From positions 1 through 56,016 of the forward strand of contig DASZLR010000238.1 in assembly GCA_035552275.1 (NCBI GenBank): a DNA stretch of 56,016 bases, read 5' to 3'. Below are positions 32,692-41,569 of this stretch, piece by piece; the first letter of the stretch is position 1, and the number at the start of each line of letters is the position of its first letter. The notes under the pieces are model-generated. The model saw only the letters and a list, made by a program, of their open reading frames with translations. It was not told where the DNA came from and searched no databases. A program made the translations under genes and the position numbers. This stretch comes from DASVLX01 sp035552275. GTDB taxonomy: Bacteria; Actinomycetota; Actinomycetes; Mycobacteriales; Pseudonocardiaceae.

Positions 32692-33606
32692 CTACTTCAC
32701 CGCGCGCGGGTATCCCGGCGCAGGGTACTCGGTGAGCGCGGCACGGGCGGCGGCCGGCGAGTTGGTGGCGAGGTAGCCGACGCCGAGCTCGCGGCACCGG
32801 GCCAGTTCGGCCGGATCGTCCACCGTCCAGCAGTAGACCGGGTGGCCGCGCGCCCGGCAGCGCGCCACGTAGTCCGGATCGGAACGCAGCAGCGCCACAT
32901 CCGGGCCGGCGATATCGGCCCACGGCGGCAGCGAGCCGTCCGATCGGGCCGGCGGAATCCGGCGGGTCAACAGCACTGTCGGCAGGGCGGGCGCGTGCCG
33001 CCGGATCCGCCGGACCGCTCGGCTGGCGAACGACATCACCACCACTCGGGAGTCCTCTTTGGACCTCGGATGGGCCAGGCCGTGCCGGGCCAGCAGCGCG
33101 ACCAGCTTCGCCTCCACCAGTCCGCCGTAGCGGACCGGATGCTTGGTCTCCACGAACAGCTTCGTCGCCGGCGCGACGTCGCGCACCAGCCCGAGCAGGT
33201 CGTCCAGGGTGAGCAGGCCACGCTGGGCCCGGTCCGCGGCGGGCAGCGCGACCGGCTCCCGCACCAGCTCGTCGGCCGAGTGCGGCAGCTCGTGGTGCCA
33301 CCAGCCATAGTCCAGTGTGGACAGCGTGGACAGGTCTCGGGTGCTGACCACGCCCCGGCCGTCGGAGGTCCGGTCCACCCTGCGGTCGTGCACGCAGACC
33401 AGATGTCCGTCCCTGGTCAACCGGACATCACATTCCAGACCGCCGGCGCCCTGGCGGAGCGCCAGCGCGTAGGCGGCGAGGGTGTGCTCGGCCCGGTGCG
33501 CCGAGGCGCCCCGGTGCGCGACCACCATCGGCGGGTCCGGCAGCTGCACGTCTGGCAATGGTCCGAGTCGTGGGTGAACAGTGGCTGTCGAGGCTGGGTC
33601 GGGCAT
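32692..33606 (-). CDS. Glycerophosphodiester phosphodiesterase
   Basis: A 304-residue enzyme that splits glycerophosphodiesters to glycerol-3-phosphate and alcohol. Catalytic residues are in 'VVAHRGASAHRAEHTL' (His, Arg, Glu) and 'ECDVRLTRDGHLVCVHD' (Glu, Asp, His). TIM-barrel strands follow, ending in 'VYCWTVDDPAEL' and 'GVGYLATNSP'. No signal peptide is seen, so it should be cytoplasmic. It lies 18 bp after the DUF4328 gene and 33 bp before the SEC-C gene. Confidence 0.93.
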   Translation of the reverse strand: MPDPASTATVHPRLGPLPDVQLPDPPMVVAHRGASAHRAEHTLAAYALALRQGAGGLECDVRLTRDGHLVCVHDRRVDRTSDGRGVVSTRDLSTLSTLDYGWWHHELPHSADELVREPVALPAADRAQRGLLTLDDLLGLVRDVAPATKLFVETKHPVRYGGLVEAKLVALLARHGLAHPRSKEDSRVVVMSFASRAVRRIRRHAPALPTVLLTRRIPPARSDGSLPPWADIAGPDVALLRSDPDYVARCRARGHPVYCWTVDDPAELARCRELGVGYLATNSPAAARAALTEYPAPGYPRAVK

Positions 33607-33624
33607 CGGAAATGCTGGCGAGGA

Positions 33625-34548
33625 CTAGCGGACCGAACCGGCCGGGCGCGGCCGGCGGACGGGCTCGTCGGTTTCCTCGGGGTCGGTCTCGATCCGGATC
33701 ACCCGCCGGTACCGGGACCATTTCTGCCCGGACGGCGCGACCAGCGCGGTGATCGACGCGACCAGGTAGCCGGTCAGCACCGCGACCAGCACCGCGACCA
33801 GATCGGTGGCCGCGTGCCAGAGCACTCCGTACGCCTGCGCGGCCACCCCGCCCTGCAGGCCCCAGCAGAGCGTGCCGATGGCCAGCAGTTCCCCGACACC
33901 CCAGGCCAGCCACCACGCCAGCACCGGTCGGGACGGCCGCACTTTCGGCACGCCGCTCGCGCGGGCGGCGTGTTCCAGTTCGGCGAGGATCGAGCCGGCG
34001 GTGACCAGGTTCCAGCCGGGCACCAGCACGCCGGCCAGCACCGCGCCATCGCCACGCGCCGGGCGGCTGCCGGAATGCCGCGCGGCGGCCGACCGGGCGG
34101 CCAGCAGCCACCGGAGCACCAGCACCAACGCCACCAGTCCGAACACAATGGACAGCACCGCGCCGGAGTTCAGCACAATGTCCGACATGGACACCACGGC
34201 CGGGGATAGCGCCTGATCCTGGCCGAGCACCAACAGCGCGTACCGCCAGATCTCCCCCGCGCCGGCCAGCAGCGACGCCGCCGCGACCAGCCAGCACGCC
34301 AACATGGCCAGCCGGGCCTGATGAGCCAGCCCGGTGGTGCGCCTGGTCACGGCGCTGGCGCCGATCAGGCCGCCGGGCACCGCGGTGGACCGCCGCCACG
34401 CCAGCCGGGGCAGCCCCCACCGGGGCACCTCGGGGTAGGCCGGCGGTCCGGCATAGTCAGCCCGCGGCCGCACAGCACGGGGCCTGGCGACACCGGGGGG
34501 CGGGCTCGCCACCCAGGTCACCCGCCAACGGCCGCCGGCCCGCGTCAT
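33625..34548 (-). CDS. DUF4328 membrane protein
   Basis: A 307-residue protein with a Pro-rich ~80-residue cytoplasmic start and five to six transmembrane helices (~80-270). The 'VLAGVLVPGWNLVTAGSILAEL' block and the 'HSGSRPARG' region before it match DUF4328. The C-terminus is charged. Function unknown. It lies 12 bp after the rhodanese gene and 18 bp before the GDPD gene, so it is within the same transcription unit. Confidence 0.75.
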   Translation of the reverse strand: MTRAGGRWRVTWVASPPPGVARPRAVRPRADYAGPPAYPEVPRWGLPRLAWRRSTAVPGGLIGASAVTRRTTGLAHQARLAMLACWLVAAASLLAGAGEIWRYALLVLGQDQALSPAVVSMSDIVLNSGAVLSIVFGLVALVLVLRWLLAARSAAARHSGSRPARGDGAVLAGVLVPGWNLVTAGSILAELEHAARASGVPKVRPSRPVLAWWLAWGVGELLAIGTLCWGLQGGVAAQAYGVLWHAATDLVAVLVAVLTGYLVASITALVAPSGQKWSRYRRVIRIETDPEETDEPVRRPRPAGSVR

Positions 34549-34560
34549 CCGCTCAGGTCC

Positions 34561-34914
34561 TCAGATCACCGTCGGCGCGGCGCCGCCATCAGGGCCGTCA
34601 CCGACCAGCGGGCGCCGCTGCTGCTCCCAGGACTTCATGCCACCGTCGACATTGAGCGCGTCCCAGCCGTTGGCGTTGAGGTAGGCCGTCACCCGCGCCG
34701 ACCGGCCGCCGCTGCGGCACACCACGTAGAGCGGGCTGTTCGGGGGCAACTCCGTCAGCCGCGCGGCGATCTCGCCCATCGGGATGTGCACGGCGTTCGG
34801 CGCGTGCCCGGCCGCCCACTCGTCCGGCTCGCGGACGTCGAGCAGCACCGCCGACTCGGGCAGCGGATCGGCGAGGTCGGCAACGGTCACGCTGGGCACC
34901 TGCTGCGGGTTCAT
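34561..34914 (-). CDS. Single-domain rhodanese
   Basis: A 117-residue cytoplasmic sulfurtransferase domain. The active-site loop is 'VVCRSGGRS' with the catalytic Cys; 'LLDVREPDEWAAGHAPNAVHIP' (partly quoted) is the classic N-terminal half. It transfers sulfane sulfur; acceptor unknown. ATG 34914 is chosen because a TAGGAT box formed by the upstream stop lies 7 nt before it; the longer frame overlaps the symporter gene. No ribosome-binding site fits better. Confidence 0.92.
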   Translation of the reverse strand: MNPQQVPSVTVADLADPLPESAVLLDVREPDEWAAGHAPNAVHIPMGEIAARLTELPPNSPLYVVCRSGGRSARVTAYLNANGWDALNVDGGMKSWEQQRRPLVGDGPDGGAAPTVI

Positions 34915-34921
34915 CTGCCCG

Positions 34922-34927
34922 ATCCTA
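34922..34927 (-). promoter_or_regulatory. -10 box built on the symporter stop codon
   Basis: TAGGAT on the reverse strand: TAG (34927-34925) is the symporter stop codon. It ends 7 nt before the rhodanese ATG, with no Shine-Dalgarno sequence between. Confidence 0.45.
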
Positions 34928-36712
34928 GTTGGCGGGCCGGCGGTGTCGACCGTCGGCGAGGCCGGCGGGTGCGTCGGCGCGCGACTCGGTGCCGTCGCGG
35001 TCCTGGAAGAAGCCGAGCGTGTCCGGGGCATGCATCCGCAGCAGCAGCCGGTTGACGTCGGCGGGCAGCCGGCGCGGGGTCGCCTTGCTCACCAGCACCA
35101 CCACCAGGAACGCGACCGGCACGGTGATCCACGCCGGCTGCACCAGCAGCGGTGACAACGGTTGGCCGGTGAACCCGCTGATCACGTTGAGCACCAGCGC
35201 GGCCACCACCAGTCCGCCGCCGACCACGATGCCTGCCGCCGCGCCGACCCAGGTCAGGCCCCGCCACCAGATTCCCAGCACCAGCACCGGACAGAACGTC
35301 GACGCCGCCAGGGTGAACGACATCCCGACCGACAGCGCGACGTCCTCGGCGGGCAGCACCACGGCCAGCACCATCGGCGCCAGGCAGGCCAGCAGCGTCG
35401 CCCAGCGGAAGTCCCGCACCCGGCCGGGCAGCAGATCGGTCGACAGCACGCCGGCCACACTGGCCAGCAGGCCGGACGAGGTGGACAGGAACGCGGTGAA
35501 CGCGCCGGCGGCCAACACCGCGGTGAGCACCAGGCCGGCCATGCCGGGCAACAGCTTGCCGGGCAACAACAGCACGGCCGCGTCGGTCTGGCCGGTGACC
35601 AGCAGCTCCGGCACGTACAGCCGGGACATCGCCCCGAGGATCGTCGGGAAGAGGTAGAAAACCCCGAGCAGCAGCAACACATGCAGGGTGCTGCGCCGGG
35701 CCGCCCGGCCGCTGGGGTTGGTGTAGAAGCGAACCAGCACGTGCGGTAGGCCCATCGCGCCCAGGAACAGCGCGATGATCAGCGAATACGTGGCCAGAAC
35801 CCCGGTGCTGCCACTGGATTCCGGCGTCAGCCACGACTCGTTGTCCGCTGTCGAGCCGGCGATCGTCGGCACCGCCGCGCCCGCCGGAAAGTCCACAGTG
35901 GTCCCGGCGCTGACGTTCTCGGTGATGCCCGGATACCAGATCGTGGTGCCGTTGGTGGCGAATCCGTCCACGGTGCCGTGGATCTGCAGCCGCACCGGCG
36001 CGCCGACGTCCAGCTCGACCGGGGTGCGTACCGAGACCGTGGTCGCCTGGGAGAACATCGGCGGCAGGCCGCTGGACAGCGCGGGGGCGCTCGCGTGTCC
36101 CTCAGCGACCACCGCGACCAGCACGAACGTCGGCGCGGCGATGGCGAACAGCTTCAGCCAGTACTGAAACGCCTGCACCACGGTGATCGCCCGCATCCCG
36201 CCGCCGAACACGTTCATGGTGACCAGCGCGACCACCGCCAACTCGCCGGCCCAGCTCGGCACCGGCATGACCGTGGCGAGGGTGAGCCCGGCGCCCTGCA
36301 ACTGTGGCAACAGATAGAACATCACCACCAGCACGGTGAACGCGGTGCACAGCCGGCGCAGCGCCATCGAGCCCAGCCGCACCTCGGCGAAGTCGGGCAG
36401 CGTGTACGCGCCGGACCGACGCAGCGGCGCGGCCACGAACAGCAGCAGCGCCAGATATCCGGCGGTGGCGCCGATCGCGTACCAGAGCGCGTCGATGCCG
36501 TCCTTCATGATCAGCCCGGCGATGCCGAGGAAGGACGCGGCGGACAGATACTCGCCGGCGATCGCGGCGGCGTTGCGCCGGGACCGCACCAGCCGGCGGG
36601 CCAGCAGGAAGTCGGGCGTGGTGTTGGCCAGCCGGGAACTGTGGAACCCCAGGTAGAACGTGACCGCGCCGACCAGCGCGATGCCCCCGATCGCCCACGG
36701 GTTCAGTTCCAA
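34925..36712 (-). CDS. Sodium:solute symporter, acetate/monocarboxylate type
   Basis: A 595-residue membrane protein of the solute:sodium symporter family (ActP/MctC type) with about 13 helices. Family blocks: 'NTTPDFLLARRLVRSRRNAAAI', 'AGEYLSAASFLGIAGL', 'YTLPDFAEVRLGS', and 'LMGLPHVLVRFYT'-like 'GAMGLPHVLVRFYTNPSG'. A ~110-residue extracellular insertion (~215-325) rich in Val/Thr is larger than in E. coli ActP. Start is TTG 36712, since no ATG/GTG fits; it is weakly supported. The DUF485 partner lies 63 bp upstream and a LytTR regulator precedes that. Substrate is likely acetate, pyruvate or propionate. Confidence 0.88.
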   Translation of the reverse strand: MELNPWAIGGIALVGAVTFYLGFHSSRLANTTPDFLLARRLVRSRRNAAAIAGEYLSAASFLGIAGLIMKDGIDALWYAIGATAGYLALLLFVAAPLRRSGAYTLPDFAEVRLGSMALRRLCTAFTVLVVMFYLLPQLQGAGLTLATVMPVPSWAGELAVVALVTMNVFGGGMRAITVVQAFQYWLKLFAIAAPTFVLVAVVAEGHASAPALSSGLPPMFSQATTVSVRTPVELDVGAPVRLQIHGTVDGFATNGTTIWYPGITENVSAGTTVDFPAGAAVPTIAGSTADNESWLTPESSGSTGVLATYSLIIALFLGAMGLPHVLVRFYTNPSGRAARRSTLHVLLLLGVFYLFPTILGAMSRLYVPELLVTGQTDAAVLLLPGKLLPGMAGLVLTAVLAAGAFTAFLSTSSGLLASVAGVLSTDLLPGRVRDFRWATLLACLAPMVLAVVLPAEDVALSVGMSFTLAASTFCPVLVLGIWWRGLTWVGAAAGIVVGGGLVVAALVLNVISGFTGQPLSPLLVQPAWITVPVAFLVVVLVSKATPRRLPADVNRLLLRMHAPDTLGFFQDRDGTESRADAPAGLADGRHRRPAN

Positions 36713-36775
36713 CGCCGCCGCTCTATTCGCTACCCGTCAGTGCCGAATTCTGCCGATCCCACCGACCTGCCGGGG

Positions 36776-37225
36776 TCAGCTCTCCACCATGTTGACGAAG
36801 TCCCGCTCGTGCCGCTCGGCCAGCCGGTTGTACCAGTAGCCGATGCCGAACAGCAGTGGAAAGGGTAGGACGCCCAGCAGCAGCCACGGCAACCGGACGC
36901 CGATCACGGTGACGTGGGCGAAGGTCGGCGAGAAGTAGAACGCCAGTGGCAGGCCGCCGACCAGCACCACGACGATCGCGGCCAGGTAGAGCGCGAGCCG
37001 AAGCTGGGCGCGGACCAGGTTGCGCACCAACACCTCGCCGACGCTGGTCTGTTCCTCCAACTCGGTGATGGTGCGGACCACGGTGGCCGGGTTGCGCGAG
37101 TCGGACAGCACCACCCGGCGGCGTCGGGTGCGCCGCGCCGACACCGGCCGCCACGGATCGTGACCCGGCGGCCCCGGTGGTCGCTGCGGCCCTGGGCCGT
37201 CCGGTCCCGGTCCGTTGTTGCTCAT
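36776..37225 (-). CDS. DUF485-like membrane protein, symporter partner
   Basis: A 149-residue protein with a Pro-rich cytoplasmic N-terminus (~40 residues) and two transmembrane helices ('LALYLAAIVVVLVGGLPLAF' and 'WLLLGVLPFPLLFGIGYW'). Its second half and its position next to an ActP-type symporter fit the DUF485 family, which is almost always paired with it. The C-terminus 'WYNRLAERHERDFVNMVE' is also typical of that family. It lies 24 bp after the LytTR regulator. Confidence 0.8.
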   Translation of the reverse strand: MSNNGPGPDGPGPQRPPGPPGHDPWRPVSARRTRRRRVVLSDSRNPATVVRTITELEEQTSVGEVLVRNLVRAQLRLALYLAAIVVVLVGGLPLAFYFSPTFAHVTVIGVRLPWLLLGVLPFPLLFGIGYWYNRLAERHERDFVNMVES

Positions 37226-37249
37226 CGGGTCATCAGCTTGTCAGCCCGC

Positions 37250-38110
37250 TCATCCGCCCGTCCCATTCCCTCCATTCCCCCCGTTGCTCCCAGTCCCGTT
37301 GCCCCAGGAGTTCTTCGGCGAGCGCACCAGCCGGTCCTTGAGCTGACGGGTGTGCCGGCGACTGACCGGCAACTCCTTCTCGCTCTCGCCGATCACCACC
37401 GTGTAGCCGGACGCGCCCATCCGCAGCTCGGTGATCAGCGCGACGGCGACCAGGAACGACCGGTGGATCCGCACGAACCCGGCCTCACCCCAGTTCTCCT
37501 CCAACTGCGCCAGCGGAATGCGCACCAGGTGCGAGCCGTCGGCGGTGTGCAGCCGGGCGTAGTCGCCCTGCGCCTCCACCCAGCGGACCGCCGACCGGGG
37601 CACCAGTTTGGTCACCCCGGCCAGCTCGACCGGGATCACCTCGTCGTCGGCCGGTTCGGTGAGGATCGGCGCGGACGTGCGCGGCCCGAGCTTGGCCAGC
37701 ACCCGTTCCACCGAACGCTGGATTCGGTCCGGGCTCAGCGGTTTGAGGATGTAGTCGACCGCGCCGATGTCGAACGCCTCGACCGCGTCCGTGCTGGTGC
37801 CGGTGACGAAGACCAGCGCCGGCGCGGGTTTCAGCGCGGACAGCACGCGGGCCAGCTCGACGCCGGACAGGCCGGGCATGTTGATGTCGATGAACGCCGC
37901 GTCCACCGGCGCCTGGCGGGCGCGCCGGCGCTGCGCGACCTCCGGATCACCGCCGCCGACCTGCCGTAACGCCTCGGCCGCGTCCAGCGCCTTGAGCGTG
38001 CGGCGCACCGCCGGATGGTCCAGCAGGATGTGGCACAGCTCGTCAAGGCCGTGCGGCTCGTCATCCACGGCCAGCACGACCAGCCCTGGATTGCCGTCGT
38101 GGGTACTCAC
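37250..38110 (-). CDS. LytTR-family response regulator
   Basis: A 286-residue regulator. The receiver domain (~10-130) has 'VDDEP', the phospho-acceptor Asp in 'AAFIDINMPGLSG', and Lys in 'DYILKPLS'. An insert of ~20 residues 'GGGDPEVAQRRRARQAPVD' in it is unusual. The LytTR DNA-binding domain (~155-265) contains 'WVEAQGDYARLHTADG' and 'FVRIHRSFLVAVALI'. The tail is Asn/Gly-rich low complexity. Start GTG 38110. Its partner kinase is encoded two genes upstream with SppA in between. Likely controls the adjacent symporter. Confidence 0.92.
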   Translation of the reverse strand: MSTHDGNPGLVVLAVDDEPHGLDELCHILLDHPAVRRTLKALDAAEALRQVGGGDPEVAQRRRARQAPVDAAFIDINMPGLSGVELARVLSALKPAPALVFVTGTSTDAVEAFDIGAVDYILKPLSPDRIQRSVERVLAKLGPRTSAPILTEPADDEVIPVELAGVTKLVPRSAVRWVEAQGDYARLHTADGSHLVRIPLAQLEENWGEAGFVRIHRSFLVAVALITELRMGASGYTVVIGESEKELPVSRRHTRQLKDRLVRSPKNSWGNGTGSNGGNGGNGTGG

Positions 38111-38198
38111 TGTGCCGCGAATCTTGCCCAGTCGAGTGCCGCGCTGTCCACCTCAGGGCAACCCACGATCAGGTGACTCACAGCCATCTAACAGTCAG

Positions 38199-39107
38199 CT
38201 ACAGCCCGAACCGGGACCAGATCGCCCGTTGTTCCAGCGCGTCCAGCGCGGACAGCAGCTGATCGGCGGCTCCCGCGCCCAGCCCGAACCGGGCCGCCGC
38301 GCCGCCGCCACCCAATCGGGTCAACAGTGACCGGCGCGGTTCCACGAACACCGGATGGGCGTCCGGGAACCGTTCGCCCAGCACGGTGCGCAGGGTGCCC
38401 AGGCCGTCGATCAGGCCCAGCCGCAGGGCTTGCGCGCCGGTCCACACCTCGCCGGAGAACAACGCGCCATCCTCGCCGACCAGCTTGGCGCCGCGCCGAT
38501 CCCGCACCCAGTCGGTGAACTGCTGGTGCAGGTCGGCCTGGATGCCGGTCAGCCAGGCCACGTCCTCGGGCTGCTCCGGGCGGAACGGGTCGAGCCGGGC
38601 CTTGCGGACGCCGGCGGTGTGCACCCGGCGCTCGACCCCGAGCCGGTCCAGCAGACCGACCAGGCCGAAACTCGCGGACACCACACCGATCGAGCCGACC
38701 AGCGAGGTGCCGTGCGCGTAGATCTCGTCGGCCGCGCAAGCCAGCCAGTACCCGCCGGATGCCGCCACGTCCTCGCAGAAGGCGAGCACCGGGACCTTCT
38801 TCTCGGCTGCCAGCCCGCGAATCCGGTCGGCCACCAACGCCGACTGCGCCGCCGAGCCACCCGGCGAGTTGACCACCAGCGCCACCGCGGCCAGCCGCTC
38901 GTGGCTGAACGCCCGGCTCAGCGCGGTTTCCACCGACGCGAGGTTGATCGCGCCCCGGCCCACCGGCGAGGGCGTCGCGGTGATCACGCCATGCAGCCTG
39001 ACCACCGCCACCACCGGCCGACGGTCGGCGCGCTGCGCCAGCGCGTCGGCGAGCCGATCGGGCAGTCGGCCGGACAGCCGGTCGGTGAGTGTCCGCGTTT
39101 CGGTCAT
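38199..39107 (-). CDS. sppA: Signal peptide peptidase A-like S49 protease
   Basis: A 302-residue protease. 'VVNSPGGSAAQS' is the oxyanion-region motif, the nucleophile Ser is in 'AASGGYWLAC', and the general-base Lys is expected in the 'GVRKARLDPFRP' region. There is no N-terminal membrane segment; the protein may be peripheral or cytoplasmic. ATG 39107 is chosen because it follows a TAGTCT box built on the upstream stop; the 5' open frame continues but overlaps the kinase gene. Insertion between a kinase and its regulator is unusual. Confidence 0.87.
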   Translation of the reverse strand: MTETRTLTDRLSGRLPDRLADALAQRADRRPVVAVVRLHGVITATPSPVGRGAINLASVETALSRAFSHERLAAVALVVNSPGGSAAQSALVADRIRGLAAEKKVPVLAFCEDVAASGGYWLACAADEIYAHGTSLVGSIGVVSASFGLVGLLDRLGVERRVHTAGVRKARLDPFRPEQPEDVAWLTGIQADLHQQFTDWVRDRRGAKLVGEDGALFSGEVWTGAQALRLGLIDGLGTLRTVLGERFPDAHPVFVEPRRSLLTRLGGGGAAARFGLGAGAADQLLSALDALEQRAIWSRFGL

Positions 39108-39114
39108 GACGTCC

Positions 39115-39120
39115 AGACTA
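39115..39120 (-). promoter_or_regulatory. -10 box built on the kinase stop codon
   Basis: TAGTCT on the reverse strand: its TAG (39120-39118) is the histidine kinase stop codon. It ends 7 nt before the sppA ATG. No ribosome-binding site is present. Confidence 0.45.
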
Positions 39121-40509
39121 CGAGTCCCGGCTGATCGCGCCGACTTCCCGAATGTTGTGCTCGCCGGTGTCCCCGTCCGCGTCGATTTCGTCACCGATCT
39201 CATCGGCGTCGTCGTCATCAATCCGGTCGAGATCGGCGTCCAGGTCGGCCGGACGGCCGGGGTCGTCGCGATCGGCACGATCGGCCGCCTCGGCCTGGGT
39301 GTCGGTGTAGCCGGGCAGCACCGGCCGCACGTTCGGGCTGAACTTCGGGATCCGCAGGATCACTTTCATCCCGGCGCCCGGCGCGGTCTCCACGATCAGC
39401 GCGTACTCCTCGCCGTACGCCGAACGCATCCGCTGGTTGATGTTGCCGATGCCGACGTGCGCGCCGGTGCGGTGGGTGTCGCGCAGATCGGCCAACTCGT
39501 CGGCGTCCATGCCGACCCCGTCGTCCTCGACGCTGATCAGCGCCTCGGTGCTGTTGTCCTGGGCGATCACCGTCACCGTGCCGCCGCCGGGCTTGTTCGC
39601 CAGGCCGTGCCGCACCGCGTTCTCCACCAACGGCTGCAACACCAGGAACGGCACGGTCACCGACATCACCTCGGGCGCGATCTTCAGCCGGACGGCCAGC
39701 CGGGTCGGCCCGTAGCGCGCCGCTTCGAGGGTCAGGTAGCGGTCGACATTGCGCAGTTCCTCGGCCAGCGTGGTGAACATGCCGCTGGTGCGGAACGAGT
39801 AGCGGGTGAAGTCGGCGAAGTCCTGCAACAACTCGCGCGCCCGCTCGGGGTCGGTGCGCACCATCGAGGAAATGGTGTTCAGCGCGTTGTAGATGAAGTG
39901 CGGGGAGATCTGCGCCCGCAGCGCCCGCACCTCGGCCTGCGCCAGCTGCTGCCGCGAGTCGTCCAGTTTCGCCAGTTCCAACTGGACCCGGACGAAGGTG
40001 GCGACCTCGTCGGCCATCCGCAGCAGGGTGCGGCCGCGACCCCAGCCGACCACCACCAGGGTGCCCTCGACGGTGCCCTCGACCACCAGCGGCACGATCA
40101 CCGCCGCGCGCATCGGGCAGGTGCCGCGCCGCTGGCAGGGCAGCGATTCGTGGTCGACGTGCTCCCGGCGATAGGTGGCGATGGCCCGGCCGATGGACTC
40201 CTGGAGATCGCGGTAATGCTCGTTGGCCTCGCCGTCCCAGGACAGCAGGGTGCCGGCCGCGTCGGTGATGCCGACCGCCACGCAGCGCAGCAGTTCGCGC
40301 AGATGCGGGGTGGCCCGGTCGGCGGCGTCCTGGGTCAGCCCCTGGCGCAGGTCGGGAGTGGCCTTGGAGATGCGTTGCAGCGCGGCGAGGGTGGCGTCCT
40401 CCACCGAGGAGTGCGCCCGGATGCGCCGGCACAGCACAAAGGCGAATGCCGCGACCGCGATGACAGCGACAACGACCGCCAGCAGCCGGTCGTTGAACAG
40501 GTTTGCCAC
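39118..40509 (-). CDS. LytS-like sensor histidine kinase with GAF-type domain
   Basis: A 463-residue kinase. One N-terminal transmembrane segment (~6-26), a coiled linker, a GAF-like domain (~65-185) with 'LPCQRRGTCPMRAAVIVPL' (two Cys), a His_kinase domain with 'LRAQISPHFIYNALNTISSM' (phosphoacceptor His), and an ATPase domain with 'LVENAVRHG', 'DDGVGMD' and 'GIGNINQRM'. The acidic C-terminal tail (~415-463) is Asp-rich. GTG 40509 (VANLFNDRLL) is chosen; the longer frame from TTG 40545 lacks support. It is probably the partner of the LytTR regulator. Confidence 0.9.
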   Translation of the reverse strand: MANLFNDRLLAVVVAVIAVAAFAFVLCRRIRAHSSVEDATLAALQRISKATPDLRQGLTQDAADRATPHLRELLRCVAVGITDAAGTLLSWDGEANEHYRDLQESIGRAIATYRREHVDHESLPCQRRGTCPMRAAVIVPLVVEGTVEGTLVVVGWGRGRTLLRMADEVATFVRVQLELAKLDDSRQQLAQAEVRALRAQISPHFIYNALNTISSMVRTDPERARELLQDFADFTRYSFRTSGMFTTLAEELRNVDRYLTLEAARYGPTRLAVRLKIAPEVMSVTVPFLVLQPLVENAVRHGLANKPGGGTVTVIAQDNSTEALISVEDDGVGMDADELADLRDTHRTGAHVGIGNINQRMRSAYGEEYALIVETAPGAGMKVILRIPKFSPNVRPVLPGYTDTQAEAADRADRDDPGRPADLDADLDRIDDDDADEIGDEIDADGDTGEHNIREVGAISRDS

Positions 40510-40608
40510 GCCCTCATGCTCCGCTGTGCGAATGGGTGGAAGCAAGGGTACCCGCCGTTGATCATCCCGCCACCCCGGGCGCGACTACCTGACCAGCATT
40601 TTCACCGG

Positions 40609-41472
40609 CTACTTCAGCAGGCGGGACAACCGGCGGTCGGCCAGCGGCTTCCCGCCGGTCTGGCAGGTCGGGCAGTACTGCATCGACTTGTCCGCGTACG
40701 CCACCTCCCGCACGGTGTCCCCGCAGACCGGGCAGGGCAGCCCAGTGCGGGCGTGCACCCGCAGCCCGGATCGCTTCTCGCCCTTGAGCAGCGCGGCGTG
40801 CTGGCCGACCGACCGGGCCACCGCGTCGGTGAGCACCGAGCCGATGGCGGCGTGCAGGTCGTCCAGCGCGGCGGCGGACAGTTTTCCGGCGGTGGCGAAC
40901 GGCGACAGCTTGGCCACGTGCATGATCTCGTCGGAGTAGGCGTTGCCGATGCCGGCGAGCACGGACTGGTCGGTGAGCGCGGTTTTCAGCCGTTCGGTGC
41001 GGCCGGCGAACAGGTCGGCGAGCTCGTCCCGGCCGATGGACAGCGCGTCAGGACCCAGCTTGGCGATGCCCGGCACGTCGGTCAGGTCGGCGACGACCCA
41101 CACCGCCAGGCCCTTCTTGGTGCCGGCCTCGGTGAGATCGAAACCGGGCGCGCGGCCGGGCGGGCCGAGGTGCACCCGCAGCGCCAGCGGCCCACGGCCG
41201 GGCTTGGGCGGTGCGGCCGACGGGGTGTCCAGCCAGCGCAGCCAGCCGGCCCGGGCCAGGTGGGTGACCAGGAACAGGTCGCCGCAGGCGAGGTACAGGT
41301 ACTTTCCGCGCCGGCCGGCGTCGGACACCGAGCGGCCGACCAGGTCCGTCGCCGGTGGACTGAACGTCTTGAGCACCGACAGGGACGCGATGTCGATCCG
41401 GGCGACGTCCCGGCCGACGGCGTGCGCGCGCAGGTGCGCCGCGAGCGCTTCGACCTCGGGCAGTTCAGGCAC
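40609..41472 (-). CDS. Fpg/Nei-family DNA glycosylase
   Basis: A 287-residue base-excision repair enzyme that removes oxidised bases and cleaves the backbone. N-terminal 'PELPEVEAL' (catalytic Pro and Glu after Met removal), Lys in 'RRGKYLYL', H2TH motif 'GIGNAYSDEIMHVAKL', and zinc finger 'CPVCGDTVREV' plus 'YCPTCQ'. The usual Arg in the finger loop is replaced by Lys-Ser (ADKSMQYC). Start GTG 41472 is fixed by the N-terminal Pro-Glu requirement. Divergent from the AraC-type gene. I cannot tell Fpg from Nei by eye. Confidence 0.9.
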   Translation of the reverse strand: MPELPEVEALAAHLRAHAVGRDVARIDIASLSVLKTFSPPATDLVGRSVSDAGRRGKYLYLACGDLFLVTHLARAGWLRWLDTPSAAPPKPGRGPLALRVHLGPPGRAPGFDLTEAGTKKGLAVWVVADLTDVPGIAKLGPDALSIGRDELADLFAGRTERLKTALTDQSVLAGIGNAYSDEIMHVAKLSPFATAGKLSAAALDDLHAAIGSVLTDAVARSVGQHAALLKGEKRSGLRVHARTGLPCPVCGDTVREVAYADKSMQYCPTCQTGGKPLADRRLSRLLK

Positions 41473-41569
41473 CTGGCCAGTCTCGCCCGATTCGGCCCGC
41501 CAGTCGACCGGATGCCGGTCAGCTGTGGCGGGACCAGTGCAGAGCCAGAACAGTGGCAGCATGCGTGCC

